Source: Mycobacterium angelicum | GTDB lineage: Bacteria > Actinomycetota > Actinomycetes > Mycobacteriales > Mycobacteriaceae | NCBI RefSeq assembly: GCF_002086155.1 | Contig: NZ_MVHE01000005.1 | Coordinates: forward strand, 1 to 64,000 | Reading direction: 5' to 3' | DNA: 64,000 nt | In this document: one piece after another, positions 25,637 to 34,634 of the stretch | How positions within the stretch are numbered: position 1 is the first letter of the stretch | Layout of the letters: every line of letters starts with the position of its first letter | Notes under the pieces: generated by a model | Database searches by the model: none | The model's input: the letters and a program-made list of their open reading frames with translations, nothing else | What the model was told of the DNA's origin: nothing | Program-made: the position numbers and the translations under genes

Positions 25637-27217
25637 TCACGCGTCCGGCGCTGCCGCGTCGCGACGCGGCTGGGCGCGCGGGGGCAGCAGGACTGTGACG
25701 ATGATCGCGCCGGCCACCGCGAAACCCGCACACGTCAGACAACCCGCCCACACACCGTCGAGGAACGCGGATTCGACGAGCGGGCGCAGGCCATGCGCCT
25801 GCGTCGTGGGCAGCCGGCCCAGCTCGTGCTCGGCGGCGGCCATCGACTGGCGCAGCGCGGCGCGCACGCCGGGATCCAGCTCGGACAGTGCGGCACGGCC
25901 ATCCAGTGATCTGGCATAGACCGAGGCGAAAACGCTGCCCGCGATCGCCACACCGAGGCAGCCGCCGAGTTGGCGCGTCACACCGGTCACCGCCGATCCG
26001 GTGCCCGCGTTCGACGGGCTCAGCGAACCCATGATCGCCTCGGTGGCCGGGGCCATGGTGAGACCAAGGCCGCCACCCAGCAGGGCCATCGTCGAACCGA
26101 TCACCCAGTACGGCGTGTGGGTGGTGAAGGTCCCCGATCCTGCCAAGGCGGCAGCGAAGATCAGTAGTCCGGCGGTGACGACGGCGGTGGTGCCGAACCG
26201 TTCGACGATTCTGGGTGCCAGCACGCTGGCGCCGGCGAACGAGAACGCCAGCGGCAGCAATCGGACGCCGGTTTCCAACGGCAGATAAGCGGTCATGAAT
26301 TGCAGATATTGGGTGCCGATGAAAATGAACCCGCACAGCGCAAGATAGGCCGTCGTGACGGCAACGCTTCCGCCCGCGAAGCGCCGATCGGCAAAAATCG
26401 ACCAATCGAGCGCCGGGTGCGAGGTCCGCCGCTCCAGCCGGCAGAGCAACGACAACATGATGGCCGCGATCACGAAACCGGCGCCGGTCCGCACGCTGAC
26501 CCAGCCGTTGTTGGGCCCTTCGATCAGCGTGTAGACCAACACGGTCACGCCGGTCGCGGACACCAACAGTCCGCCGAAATGCGTTGGGGGGCAAGCGGGA
26601 TCGCGCGATGTCGGCACGAACAGAATCGTCCCGACGAGGGCCGAGACGGCGATCGGGACGTTGATCCAGAAGATGGAACCCAGGGCGAAGTGTTCGAGCA
26701 GCCAGCCTCCGGTAATCGGGCCGACGGCTATCCCGATGCCGTTCATCGCCGACCACACACCGATCGCCCTGGCGCGCTGGGTCGCGTCGGTGGAGATGTT
26801 GGTGACCAGTGCCAGCGTGGTCGGAAAAATGATCGCCGCGCCGATTCCCATGGCCGCGCGCGCCGCGATGAGCGTCCCGGGCGAGTTGGCGCTGGCGGCA
26901 ATCGCGGACGTCGCGGCGAATAGGGCGAGACCGATGTTGAGCCAGCCGCGTTGGCCGTAACGATCGCCCAAGTTGCCCGCCGGCAACAACAATCCGGCTG
27001 AGGTCAAGGTGTAGGCATCGACGACCCATTGCAGTTCGGCGTTGTCGGCTCGCATGACGCGCGACAGCGTGGGCAGAGCGACATTGACGATCGTCATATC
27101 GATGCTGGCGACGAAATTGCTGATGCATAGGACGGCTATCGCGATGCCGGGACGAGCGCGCGGGGTGATGGCTCCGGCCCCGAATACCAAGACGGCGCCG
27201 CGAACGAAGTTCAACAC
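25637..27217 (-). CDS. DHA2-family MFS efflux transporter (14 TM)
   Basis: About 526 residues from the GTG at 27217, which sits 4 bases beyond the preceding stop; earlier in-frame codons give Arg-rich sequence inside the idsB-like gene. The first helix reads IAIAVLCISNFVASIDMTIVNVALP, split here, with the D-x-T-I-V-N-V-A-L-P motif of DHA2 drug exporters. GDRYGQRGWLNIG is the loop 2-3 motif, GPITGGWLLEH is the antiporter motif C, and 14 hydrophobic segments follow. It is co-transcribed with the prenyl-diphosphate synthase gene. This suggests export of an isoprenoid-derived product or simply an operon of convenience. Confidence 0.87.
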   Translation of the reverse strand: MLNFVRGAVLVFGAGAITPRARPGIAIAVLCISNFVASIDMTIVNVALPTLSRVMRADNAELQWVVDAYTLTSAGLLLPAGNLGDRYGQRGWLNIGLALFAATSAIAASANSPGTLIAARAAMGIGAAIIFPTTLALVTNISTDATQRARAIGVWSAMNGIGIAVGPITGGWLLEHFALGSIFWINVPIAVSALVGTILFVPTSRDPACPPTHFGGLLVSATGVTVLVYTLIEGPNNGWVSVRTGAGFVIAAIMLSLLCRLERRTSHPALDWSIFADRRFAGGSVAVTTAYLALCGFIFIGTQYLQFMTAYLPLETGVRLLPLAFSFAGASVLAPRIVERFGTTAVVTAGLLIFAAALAGSGTFTTHTPYWVIGSTMALLGGGLGLTMAPATEAIMGSLSPSNAGTGSAVTGVTRQLGGCLGVAIAGSVFASVYARSLDGRAALSELDPGVRAALRQSMAAAEHELGRLPTTQAHGLRPLVESAFLDGVWAGCLTCAGFAVAGAIIVTVLLPPRAQPRRDAAAPDA

Positions 27218-28245
27218 ACGCGGTTGGTGACCAACTCGGCCAGCGCGTGCAAATCCGCCACCGCGCAAGGCTGCGGTTTGGCGGCCGCCAGCGCGTCCAG
27301 CGCGCTGGCGCGATACCGCTGAGCCTCGGTTTCCGCCCATGTGCGGCCGCCGGCGGCATCGACGAGGTCGGCGACCCGGCTCAGCTCGCGATCGTCGAGG
27401 GTGTCGGTCCTGGCGTACAGCCTGGCCAATTCGTGACCGGCGGACGTGCCGGAGGTCAAAGCCGCCACCACCGGCAAAGACTTCTTTCTCGACCTGACGT
27501 CGGAAAAAATCGGTTTACCGGTAACCGATTCCCCGCCCCAAATGCCGAGAATGTCATCGATCAGCTGAAAAGCAATTCCTAAGTGCCGCCCGAATTGCCC
27601 ATACAAACTGGCCAACTCGATGTCGTCGGCTACCGAAAGGGCGCCCAACTGGCATGCCACCCCGAGCAACGCCCCTGTCTTGGCCTCCGACATGCGCAGA
27701 CACTCCGCCAGGCCCACCGCCGCGCGGCTTTCGAACGCAATGTCGTCGGACTGTCCGGCGCACAATTCCAGCGCGGCACTTCTGATCGCGGTCCCCGACG
27801 GGCCGTCGTGGATCAATTCAGAGGCCAATAGAAAAAGCGCGTCACCGGCCAGCAAGGCCATCGGTAGCCCGAACGCGGCCCAGGCCGTAGGCCGATGCCG
27901 CCGGGTCAGATCGCCATCCATGATGTCGTCGTGGAGCAATGAAAAGTCGTGCAGCAACTCCACGGCAACAGCGGGTGTGATCGCGGCTTGCGCGGAGCCG
28001 CCTGCGGCTCGCGCACAGGCAATGGTCAACGCCGGGCGGACCGCCTTGCCGCCGCCTCCGGAACTTTCCCGGCCATCTGCGTCCCACCAGCCCAGATGAA
28101 AGCCGACGATATGGCGAATGGCGGGCGGAAGGGTTTCGATCACGGCGCGTTGTGCCGGTTCGATGAGAAGGCGGGTCTCGGCAAGCAGGGTTTCGACGCG
28201 CGTCGTGGCTCCGGCAGCGCAGACCGGTTGCGCCGTTTCGGTCAT
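27211..28245 (-). CDS. Trans-polyprenyl diphosphate synthase (GGPP-type, IdsB-like)
   Basis: A 344-residue prenyltransferase. The ATG at 28245 has GGAGAGG 8 bases upstream, so it is favoured over 28287. The first aspartate-rich motif is DDIMD at 106-110, after LLHDFSLLH, and Arg/Lys residues near 67-70 bind diphosphate. The second motif, FQLIDDILGIWG at about 226-237, has Gly instead of the last Asp, as in actinobacterial IdsB-type enzymes. The small or large residues just before the first motif (Phe101, Leu103, Leu104) suggest a C15-C20 product. It catalyses successive IPP additions to allylic diphosphates. A DHA2 exporter follows with overlapping codons; no terpene cyclase is nearby. Confidence 0.88.
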   Translation of the reverse strand: MTETAQPVCAAGATTRVETLLAETRLLIEPAQRAVIETLPPAIRHIVGFHLGWWDADGRESSGGGGKAVRPALTIACARAAGGSAQAAITPAVAVELLHDFSLLHDDIMDGDLTRRHRPTAWAAFGLPMALLAGDALFLLASELIHDGPSGTAIRSAALELCAGQSDDIAFESRAAVGLAECLRMSEAKTGALLGVACQLGALSVADDIELASLYGQFGRHLGIAFQLIDDILGIWGGESVTGKPIFSDVRSRKKSLPVVAALTSGTSAGHELARLYARTDTLDDRELSRVADLVDAAGGRTWAETEAQRYRASALDALAAAKPQPCAVADLHALAELVTNRVC

Positions 28246-28466
28246 GATCACCACCTCTCCGACCGTTCGCCTGCCAGCGCCGTCCACCCTGGGGAGTCTT
28301 CACCCGGGAACGTTGCGCGCAGCGGGTAAGCGGGAAATTTACCGGAGGGTTAGTTAGTGCAGCAACGTTTCGTGAAAAGAGACCAGGATCAACTCGTTGC
28401 CGGCTCGCCGCTACGGTTTAGGGGCACGAACTCACCGGACGGAATGAAGAGGCGGCGCAGCACGCA

Positions 28467-29384
28467 ATGTATGACCAAGTCAACTACGAGGCGGCGGATC
28501 CCGCTGACATAGGTTCGCGCATCGATCCGGTTCTGGCTCGAAGCTGGTTATTGGTCAACGGCACGCACGCCGACCGGTTCCAAGCTGCCTCCCATTCCCG
28601 CGCGGATATCGTCGTTTTCGATATCGAGGATGCGGTTGCGCCCAAAGACAAGGACGTCGCGCGCGACAATGTGGTGCGCTGGCTGACTGCCGACAACAAG
28701 GACTGGGTCCGCATCAACGGCTTCGGCACGCCGTGGTGGGCCAAGGACATCGCCGAGTTGGCCAACACCCCGGTGGGCGGGGTGATGCTGGCGATGGTCG
28801 AATCGGTGGACCACATCACCGAGACCGCGCGCCGACTGCCCAACGTCCCGATCGTCGCCCTGGTGGAAACGGCCCGCGGGCTGGAGCGCATCACCGAGAT
28901 CGCTGCCGCCAAGGGCACCTTCCGGCTCGCCTTCGGTATCGGAGACTTCCGCCGGGACACCGGTTTCGGCGAGGACCCGACCACGCTGGCCTACGCCCGG
29001 TCACGCTTCACCATCGCGGCCAAGGCGGCCGGGCTGCCCAGTGCGATCGACGGGCCCACCATCGGTTCCAATCCGCTCAAGCTGATCGAGGCCAGTGCCG
29101 TCTCGGTCGAGTTCGGAATGACCGGCAAGATTTGCCTTTCGCCGGAGCAGTGTGCCGTGGTGAATGAGGGCCTGTCGCCGTCGCAAGACGAAATCGGTTG
29201 GGCGAAAGAGTTTTTCGCTGAATTCGAGCGCGACGGGGGAGAGATCCGCAACGGGTCGGACCTGCCGCGCATCGCTCGTGCCACCAAGATTCTCGATCTG
29301 GCGCGGTCCTACGGCATCGAGGCCTCCGAGTTCGAGGATGAACCGGTGCACTCGCCGGCGCCGTCGGACACTTACCACTACTGA
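28467..29384 (+). CDS. HpcH/HpaI aldolase / citrate lyase beta-like protein (Rv3075c-type)
   Basis: A 305-residue TIM-barrel lyase of the CitE-like superfamily. ADIVVFDIEDAVAPKDKDVAR near 45-65, split here, carries the Mg-binding Glu/Asp pair, RINGFGTPW near 82-90 binds the acyl-CoA or acid, and ALVETARGLERI near 131-142 supplies the catalytic Glu. The C-terminus is extended by an acidic tail ending DTYHY. Stand-alone CitE-like enzymes cleave or form malyl-, citramalyl- or beta-hydroxyacyl-CoA compounds. From memory the position matches M. tuberculosis Rv3075c. A second, shorter paralogue lies at 55.4 kb. The 221 bases upstream hold no other gene. Confidence 0.85.
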   Translation: MYDQVNYEAADPADIGSRIDPVLARSWLLVNGTHADRFQAASHSRADIVVFDIEDAVAPKDKDVARDNVVRWLTADNKDWVRINGFGTPWWAKDIAELANTPVGGVMLAMVESVDHITETARRLPNVPIVALVETARGLERITEIAAAKGTFRLAFGIGDFRRDTGFGEDPTTLAYARSRFTIAAKAAGLPSAIDGPTIGSNPLKLIEASAVSVEFGMTGKICLSPEQCAVVNEGLSPSQDEIGWAKEFFAEFERDGGEIRNGSDLPRIARATKILDLARSYGIEASEFEDEPVHSPAPSDTYHY

Positions 29385-29416
29385 CCAGCGTCGCGGAACC
29401 AGAGGGCGGCGCCGCG

Positions 29417-29920
29417 TCAGGTTGCAGTCGGCGCAGTCCCTACCCGCTTGGCAGCCAGCGAGCTCGGCGCGTCGGTGTGGGCGCCGTCGTCGACGCCGAC
29501 GCCGAGGCGCTCGACCAGTTCGCCACCCAGCCAGCCGGCGGCGGTCGCCACCACCACCGCGACGAAGCTGCAGCCCAGCGCCCAGGTTGTGGGAACCCAG
29601 CCGTCACTGTTGGCACGCAGCGCCCAGCTGACTGCAAACAACACCACTACAAGCAGGTTGCCGAGGCCGTGCACGAGGCCGACGCGCTTGGCCCGCGTGT
29701 TGCGTGGAATCTTCAGCCAGTCGATCCAGCCGAAAGGTGCTGCAATCAAACCGCCGATAATGCCAGCGCCGATTGCATAGGCCGATGCCAGTGCGAATCC
29801 GGCCTTGTCGGTGATCAGGTAGACGATGTCGAACACCACCGCCGTGGCCAGCAACCCGAGGGGAAATGGAATCAACATCGGGTGGATGGCATGGCCGAGT
29901 GCCTTCGCGCGACTTTCCAT
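29417..29920 (-). CDS. DUF2231 membrane protein
   Basis: A 167-residue membrane protein from the ATG at 29920, which has AAGGAGT upstream; the open frame extends 81 codons further but looks non-coding. Four hydrophobic helices lie at about 15-35, 42-62, 82-102 and 112-132. GHAIHPMLIPFPLG near the N-terminus and the WIDWLKIP loop are hallmarks of DUF2231, a family suggested to bind haem through its histidines. An acidic soluble tail follows. Function is unknown. It is divergent from the small gene at 30060 with 139 bases between the starts. Confidence 0.82.
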   Translation of the reverse strand: MESRAKALGHAIHPMLIPFPLGLLATAVVFDIVYLITDKAGFALASAYAIGAGIIGGLIAAPFGWIDWLKIPRNTRAKRVGLVHGLGNLLVVVLFAVSWALRANSDGWVPTTWALGCSFVAVVVATAAGWLGGELVERLGVGVDDGAHTDAPSSLAAKRVGTAPTAT

Positions 29921-30059
29921 GGCTACTCCTTGTCGTACGGCTAACTCGCCGCATACCCGTCCGCCGGTGTGCCGAATCGTCAAACCAAACACCGGTGTGG
30001 GCCGCTTTGCGGCGTAACGTTTGCGATCGGGGTTGACAACGTCGGCATCGAGGAGACGA

Positions 30060-30200
30060 ATGATGGGGCACCTGGTAACGCTCGCGGCGCCCGTTACGGA
30101 CTTGACAGTGCTGATTTGCCCAGTGGCACAAGATGATCTACTGACTCCGCAGGGACTCATCAACTACTGCACCAAGCACAGCAAGCTGATCTATTCATGA
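30060..30200 (+). CDS. Small protein (46 aa) coupled to DUF488
   Basis: An ATG at 30060, followed at once by a second ATG, opens 46 codons behind GAGGAGACGA, one of the best ribosome-binding sites in the window. The frame ends in TGA at 30198-30200, which overlaps the ATG of the DUF488 gene at 30197 (ATGA), the usual sign of translational coupling. The product is mildly hydrophobic, begins MMGHLVTLAAPV and has two cysteines (LICPV and NYCTKH), so it could be a metal- or thiol-active peptide. I recognise no family. It may instead work as a coupled leader that sets DUF488 translation. Confidence 0.55.
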   Translation: MMGHLVTLAAPVTDLTVLICPVAQDDLLTPQGLINYCTKHSKLIYS

Positions 30201-30559
30201 GTGGCAACCGCGGCGTCCGAGCGGCACGGATCTATGACGAGATCGATCCCGATGAGGGCCAGCGCGTGCTGGTCGACGGCATGTGGCCCCGCGGTATCCG
30301 TAAAGACGATCCCCGAGTGGGCATCTGGTGCAAGGAAGTCGCACCGTCGAAGGAACTACGCGAGTGGTATAACCACCGGCCCGAGCGGTTCGGCGAATTC
30401 GCCGCGCGCTACGAGGCGGAACTGGCCGGCAATCCCGCACTGGACGAACTGCGCAAGCGAGCCGAGCGCGGCGTCGTCACCCTGGTCACCGCCACCCGTC
30501 AGCTGGACGGCACGCACCTTGCCGTCCTGGTGGAGTTGCTCACCCGCGGGAAGGATTGA
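30197..30559 (+). CDS. DUF488 family protein (Rv3073c-type)
   Basis: A 120-residue soluble protein of the DUF488 family. RIYDEIDPDEGQRVLVDGMW at about 11-30 and the WPRGIRK block that follows are the family signature. WCKEVAPSKELREWYNHRPE near 44-63 and TLVTATRQL near 94-102 complete it. The conserved Arg and Cys suggest a phosphate- or thiol-related role but no activity is proven. It is translationally coupled to the 46-residue small gene upstream, and its TGA overlaps a TTG start of the FAD oxidoreductase downstream. From memory it corresponds to M. tuberculosis Rv3073c. Confidence 0.88.
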   Translation: MSGNRGVRAARIYDEIDPDEGQRVLVDGMWPRGIRKDDPRVGIWCKEVAPSKELREWYNHRPERFGEFAARYEAELAGNPALDELRKRAERGVVTLVTATRQLDGTHLAVLVELLTRGKD

Positions 30560-31899
30560 CGTTGCGCATCGCGATTGTCGGCGCAGGGCCGGCTGGCCTC
30601 GCCGCGGCGGTCAAGCTGCGCGACCTCGGGTACCGCGACGTCAAGATCTTCGAAAAGGCTGATCGCGTCGGCGGCAAGGCGATGAGTGTCGAGGTCGACG
30701 GTCGACATTACGACCTGGGTGCGGTGCTGATCAGCGACCGCTGTCGACATGCGATGGAGCTGGCCAAGCGATATGGTTTGCAGCTCTCGTCGCTCAGCGG
30801 CACCAGGTCTGTCGTCGACCTGGCGAACCAGCGTTGGGCCGACATCGTTGATGCGCACGCCGAAAAATACTCAGCCCGCCAACGTCTCATCATGTTGGCG
30901 CGCGCCCAGCACTACGTATCCAAATACCGTAGGTTCTTCGACCGCCCCGGATTCGCCTTCACCGGCTTTCCTGAGCTGGAAAGTCTGAGGCAGGAGATCG
31001 CCCAACCCATGTCTGATTGGGCGCGAGCGAACAAATTGGAACTGCTGCTGCCCGCCTGGGAACCCGCTGTCGCCAACATGGGATATGGCCCATATTCATC
31101 TGTTGCCGCCCAATACCTATTGAAGTACATGCTTTGCCACCCGCGGATGTCCGTTCGCCAAGCGCTATGGACAATGGTCAGCAGGCGCGCCGCTCCCATG
31201 CTTTCGTTCACTTCTGGTTATCAGGCCCTATTCGAGGCTGTGGCAAGGGATTTCGACGTGACCACGGGCACCACGATCACCCGGATCTGCCGCAGTCAAG
31301 ACGGTGTCATCATCCACTGTGCCGGGCATGCCGAACCCCAGCGATTCGACAAGGTATTGCTGGCGATGCCTTTGGACGCCGCTGCCGATCTTCTTGCGGA
31401 TGACACCCCCGCCGGGCTGGCCGAGGAAACCGCGTCAGTCTTCAAGCGCCTGGAGTACACGGAGTACTACGGCACGCTGGCGGAATCCTCTGCGCTGTTT
31501 GACGACGCGGAGATGCATTTTGCCTACGGCGCCGAACAATTGGGGCACGCGGGCGGCCATTCCTCGATTCGGCCTTGGTCTGACAGCAAGTTGCGCGTCT
31601 TCTACCACTACGGTGATCCCGATAATCCTTGGAACGCCGACGCCGCGGTCGACCGGTTGCGTCGAGACCTCGCTCACGTCGGGATCTCACTCGGGTCGGT
31701 GCTCCACACCCAACAGTGGCGATACTTTCCCCGCTTCTCCTGCGCCGATGTCGCGGCCGGCCTATACGACCGTGCCGATGCGTTGCAGGGTAAGCTGAAT
31801 ACCTATTTCCTTGGCAGCGCAATGGCTTTCGAGATGGTCGAGCACACGATCGACTTCTCCTACCACATGGTTCAGCGCGAGTTCGCTGACGTCAATTGA
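30556..31899 (+). CDS. FAD-dependent amine-oxidase-like oxidoreductase
   Basis: A 447-residue flavoprotein with a TTG start; TTG 30556 overlaps the upstream stop, and TTG 30562 is better spaced from GGGAAGG. The N-terminal dinucleotide fold is clear: IAIVGAGPAGLAAAVKL at 5-21, an acidic IFEKADRVGG turn near 31-40, and YDLGA near 52. A substrate domain with WEP and YGPYSS segments and a C-terminal SAMAFEMVEH FAD-closing region follow. It most resembles the NAD(P)-binding protoporphyrinogen/amine oxidase-like group; the substrate is unknown. It lies inside an otherwise conserved gene pair (DUF488 and F420 enzyme) with overlapping starts and looks slightly less GC-rich, so it may be an insertion. 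Confidence 0.8.
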   Translation: MTLRIAIVGAGPAGLAAAVKLRDLGYRDVKIFEKADRVGGKAMSVEVDGRHYDLGAVLISDRCRHAMELAKRYGLQLSSLSGTRSVVDLANQRWADIVDAHAEKYSARQRLIMLARAQHYVSKYRRFFDRPGFAFTGFPELESLRQEIAQPMSDWARANKLELLLPAWEPAVANMGYGPYSSVAAQYLLKYMLCHPRMSVRQALWTMVSRRAAPMLSFTSGYQALFEAVARDFDVTTGTTITRICRSQDGVIIHCAGHAEPQRFDKVLLAMPLDAAADLLADDTPAGLAEETASVFKRLEYTEYYGTLAESSALFDDAEMHFAYGAEQLGHAGGHSSIRPWSDSKLRVFYHYGDPDNPWNADAAVDRLRRDLAHVGISLGSVLHTQQWRYFPRFSCADVAAGLYDRADALQGKLNTYFLGSAMAFEMVEHTIDFSYHMVQREFADVN

Positions 31900-31913
31900 G
31901 AGATCGGGGTCGG

Positions 31914-32783
31914 ATGCAGCTGGGATTGCACGCACTGGGAATCGGCGCCGGCGCTGCCCGGGCCGTGATCGATGCCGTCGCGTCCGCGGCCGAGGAAAGC
32001 GGGTTCGCCACCCTGTGGGCCGGCGAACACGTCGTGATGGTGGACCGATCGCAATCGCGCTACCCCTACTCCGATGACGGCGTCATCGCCGTTCCGGCAC
32101 AAGCGGATTGGCTTGACCCGATGATCGCGCTGGGTTTCGCCGCGGCGGCGTCGTCGCGGATCACCGTTGCCACCGGCGTGCTGTTGCTGCCCGAACACAA
32201 TCCCGTGATCGTGGCCAAACAGGCCGCCAGCCTGGATCGGCTCAGCGGCGGGCGGCTGACTCTCGGTGTGGGCGTCGGGTGGTCGCGCGAGGAGTTCGAC
32301 GCTCTTGGAGTGCCGTTCGAACATCGCGCCGCGCGCACCGCCGAGTACGTTTCCGCCATGCGCACCCTGTGGCGCGACGACGTCGCCTCCTTCGAGGGAA
32401 GATTCGTCGGCTTCGACTCGATCCGGGTCAACCCCAAACCGGTCCGCGATCGCCGGATTCCGATTGTGGTCGGCGGCAACAGTGATGCCGCCCTGCGGCG
32501 AGTGGCGGCCTGGGCCGACGGCTGGTACGGCTTCAATCTCGACGGGGTGGCCGCGGTGCGCGAAAGCATCGGCAAGCTCGAACGGCTGTGCGCCGATGCC
32601 GGCCGCGAACGTGGTGAACTGCGGCTTGCGGTGGCCCTGCGAAACCTGCAATCAGATGACGTCGGTGCGCTTGCCGAACTCGGGGTGGACGAGTTGGTCA
32701 TTGTTGAGGCGCCACCAGCTGATCCCGGCGCGGTGCCCGACTGGATTTCGGCGTTGGCCGAGCAGTGGACGCCCGGTCAGTAA
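31914..32783 (+). CDS. LLM-class F420-dependent oxidoreductase (Rv3072c-type)
   Basis: About 289 residues from ATG 31914; a TTG at 31896 overlapping the preceding stop would add 6 residues. It begins MQLGLHALGIG, typical of the subfamily. TLWAGEHVVMVD near 32-43 contains the His/Glu of the F420 pocket, GVLLLPEHNPVIVAK lies near 86-100, and GGRLTLGVGVGWSREEF near 112-128 is the phosphate-binding region. The last enzyme of the coupled run small protein-DUF488-FAD enzyme-F420 enzyme. The substrate is unknown. Its end overlaps the convergent DUF190 gene by 7 bases. Confidence 0.85.
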   Translation: MQLGLHALGIGAGAARAVIDAVASAAEESGFATLWAGEHVVMVDRSQSRYPYSDDGVIAVPAQADWLDPMIALGFAAAASSRITVATGVLLLPEHNPVIVAKQAASLDRLSGGRLTLGVGVGWSREEFDALGVPFEHRAARTAEYVSAMRTLWRDDVASFEGRFVGFDSIRVNPKPVRDRRIPIVVGGNSDAALRRVAAWADGWYGFNLDGVAAVRESIGKLERLCADAGRERGELRLAVALRNLQSDDVGALAELGVDELVIVEAPPADPGAVPDWISALAEQWTPGQ

Positions 32784-33874
32784 TCGTACTGTGCCAGTTG
32801 GGTTTCCGCGGAGTGTGCGGATCCGGTGAGGGACACTGCCGCGGGGACCATTTCGCTGGTTACCAGCCCGTGGTGGGTGGTCAGCTCGTTGACGATGTCG
32901 AAACTGCGTGCGATCGCGTCGGGTGTATCGACGATGATGGTGGTCACCGGGACGCGCCGGACGATCTGAAACAGCTTGTCTCCGTGGGGTTTGTGGTTGC
33001 CGTGAAAGCCCCATATGCCGCGCAGCGCGGTTGCGCCGCGGGCCGTCTCGGACTGCATCAGCCGGTAAACGAGTGCGCGGTGGATCGGTTGCCCGTCGTG
33101 GTGGGTCGCTTCGGCGGTGTGCACCATCAGCTTTTGCCACAGGGTGCGACCTTGGGTATCGGTCTGCGGCAGCTGTTGAGGACGGGCAAATAACTCACCG
33201 TCGCGTTTGCACAGGCGAACCCGTTCGATGGTCAGCAGGGGATTGGGCAGCAGCGTGGTGAGTTCGGCGGCAGCGGCCGTCACCTGTGGAGCAGACCCGA
33301 TGGCGATGATCATCTGCGGAACGTTGGTATTGCGCCCGAAGAACCGGGCCCGGTAGCGCTCACCGTACGCCGTGCCGTCGACCCCCAAAAGTACTGTGGC
33401 ACCTGCGAATCCATGCCGATACAACAGTTCGCACACGGCGTGGTAGGCCGGTGCGCCGGCGCATCGCACTTGCCGGCCGACGTAGACGGTGAGTTTGGTG
33501 GCGTCCCCGGTTCGACTGTCGATGTCGTTGAGCGCGTCGGCACCGCTATGCCGGGTGACCAGTCGTGCGCGTTCCAGCGTCACAAAACCGGTACCGGTCA
33601 TGGCCGTCGCATCTTCGACGAGCGGACGAATCTTCGACTCGACGTCCACGGCGACGATGGTCACCGGCGGGTCCTCGGACAGGCTCAGCGTTTGGTCGCC
33701 GCGCAGTTCGTGCTTGGGCCCAAAGCCGGTGGTACCGCGCATCATCACGCTGGTCGCGACTTCGCGGGTGTCGAACAAATCCAACATGGCGTCGGCCAGG
33801 AACCGTCTTGGCGTATCGACCGCGCGCTGGCGCTCGCCGAAGTACGCGGTCAACTTCAGAGATTGCTCGCTCAT
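32777..33874 (-). CDS. Tandem DUF190 protein
   Basis: A 365-residue soluble protein made of three DUF190 units. The unit signature, LTAYFGERQRA..RRFLADAMLDLF with ATSVMMRGTTGFG, recurs as LTVYVGRQ..HAVCELLYRHGFAGATVLLGVDG and LFQIVRRV-type variants. DUF190 has the ferredoxin-like PII fold and is often fused to, or next to, CrcB fluoride channels. The start ATG at 33874 overlaps the stop of the second crcB gene (ATGA), and GGAGC precedes it. A regulatory or sensing role for the fluoride channels is likely by linkage. From memory it matches Rv3071. Confidence 0.85.
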   Translation of the reverse strand: MSEQSLKLTAYFGERQRAVDTPRRFLADAMLDLFDTREVATSVMMRGTTGFGPKHELRGDQTLSLSEDPPVTIVAVDVESKIRPLVEDATAMTGTGFVTLERARLVTRHSGADALNDIDSRTGDATKLTVYVGRQVRCAGAPAYHAVCELLYRHGFAGATVLLGVDGTAYGERYRARFFGRNTNVPQMIIAIGSAPQVTAAAAELTTLLPNPLLTIERVRLCKRDGELFARPQQLPQTDTQGRTLWQKLMVHTAEATHHDGQPIHRALVYRLMQSETARGATALRGIWGFHGNHKPHGDKLFQIVRRVPVTTIIVDTPDAIARSFDIVNELTTHHGLVTSEMVPAAVSLTGSAHSAETQLAQYDY

Positions 33875-34239
33875 ATCTGCTCCGCGATCCACTGCCCCAG
33901 CACGGCGGCGACTAAACCGAGTACGACGCTGACGGCGATATTGGCGAACGCGGTAACCATCTGGCGCTCTTCGCTGAGCCGCTGGGTTTCCAGCATCCAG
34001 GTGGAAAAGGTGGTGTACGCGCCGACGAACGCGGTGCCGGCCAGTAGTGCCACGTCTTTGGGTAGCGCCAGGCCGGCGAGGAAACCCAGCAGCACGGCGC
34101 CGCTGATGTTCACCGTCAAGGTGCCGTATGGGAACGACCGTGCCATCCGGCGCGCGATCGTGCGGTCCACCAGAAAACGAGACACCGATCCGATGCCACC
34201 GATGACCATGACGCCGGCCCAGACCAGGACCGTCGTCAT
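33871..34239 (-). CDS. crcB: Fluoride channel CrcB/Fluc subunit
   Basis: A 122-residue protein with four transmembrane helices at about 3-22, 36-58, 65-85 and 97-118. Fluc hallmarks are present: [10 protein letters not shown] near 14-22, [14 protein letters not shown] near 39-52 with the conserved Asn, and [12 protein letters not shown] near 73-84 where the Phe/Thr track lines the fluoride pore. Start at ATG 34239, overlapping the upstream crcB stop by ATGA. Paired crcB genes usually make heterodimers from two opposite-topology subunits. It is followed by the DUF190 gene with another ATGA overlap. Confidence 0.92.
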   Translation of the reverse strand: MTTVLVWAGVMVIGGIGSVSRFLVDRTIARRMARSFPYGTLTVNISGAVLLGFLAGLALPKDVALLAGTAFVGAYTTFSTWMLETQRLSEERQMVTAFANIAVSVVLGLVAAVLGQWIAEQI

Positions 34240-34634
34240 GAGCGCACTCGCACCCGGCGGACCAGGACCGTCGCCAGGTGCACAGCCAACAAGCCGAGCG
34301 CGATGCTGGTGACCGTATAGGCGGTGGCCAGCGCCCAGTGGCCGTGTTCGAGCATCTTGATGGTCTCGACCTGCATGGTGGAAAAAGTGGTGAGCCCGCC
34401 GCACAATCCGGTGCCCAGTAGCGGGCGCCGATAGCTGGACAGCGGTAATCGCTCCAGTAGCCGCGTGGTGAAGTAACCCACCAGGAAGGCGCCGACGATG
34501 TTGACGGTGAAGGTCGGCCAGGGCCAGCGCGCCGGGTCGGGGACCGCGAGCGTGCCGAGCGCCGCTCGAGCCAGTGCGCCCAGCGCTCCGCCGGCGAAAA
34601 TCGCGGCCAACTCCCGGTAATCGCGGCCTGCCAC
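34236..34634 (-). CDS. crcB: Fluoride channel CrcB/Fluc subunit (first of pair)
   Basis: About 132 residues from the GTG at 34634, preceded by AAGGG; an ATG at 34721 would reach back over the pgmA start and adds non-family sequence. Four helices are predicted. Motifs include [11 protein letters not shown] near 18-28, [13 protein letters not shown] near 43-55 and [15 protein letters not shown] near 74-88. It forms a three-gene coupled operon with the second CrcB and DUF190. It is divergent from pgmA with about 80 bases between the starts. I looked for a fluoride riboswitch there and did not recognise one. Confidence 0.9.
   Translation of the reverse strand: MAGRDYRELAAIFAGGALGALARAALGTLAVPDPARWPWPTFTVNIVGAFLVGYFTTRLLERLPLSSYRRPLLGTGLCGGLTTFSTMQVETIKMLEHGHWALATAYTVTSIALGLLAVHLATVLVRRVRVRS

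Noticed and set aside
25632..27359. A 575-codon open frame parallel to the DHA2 transporter gene
   Set aside because: It is Arg/His-rich without any domain, while the frame at 25637-27217 gives a perfect 14-helix MFS protein. High GC content keeps the shadow frame open.
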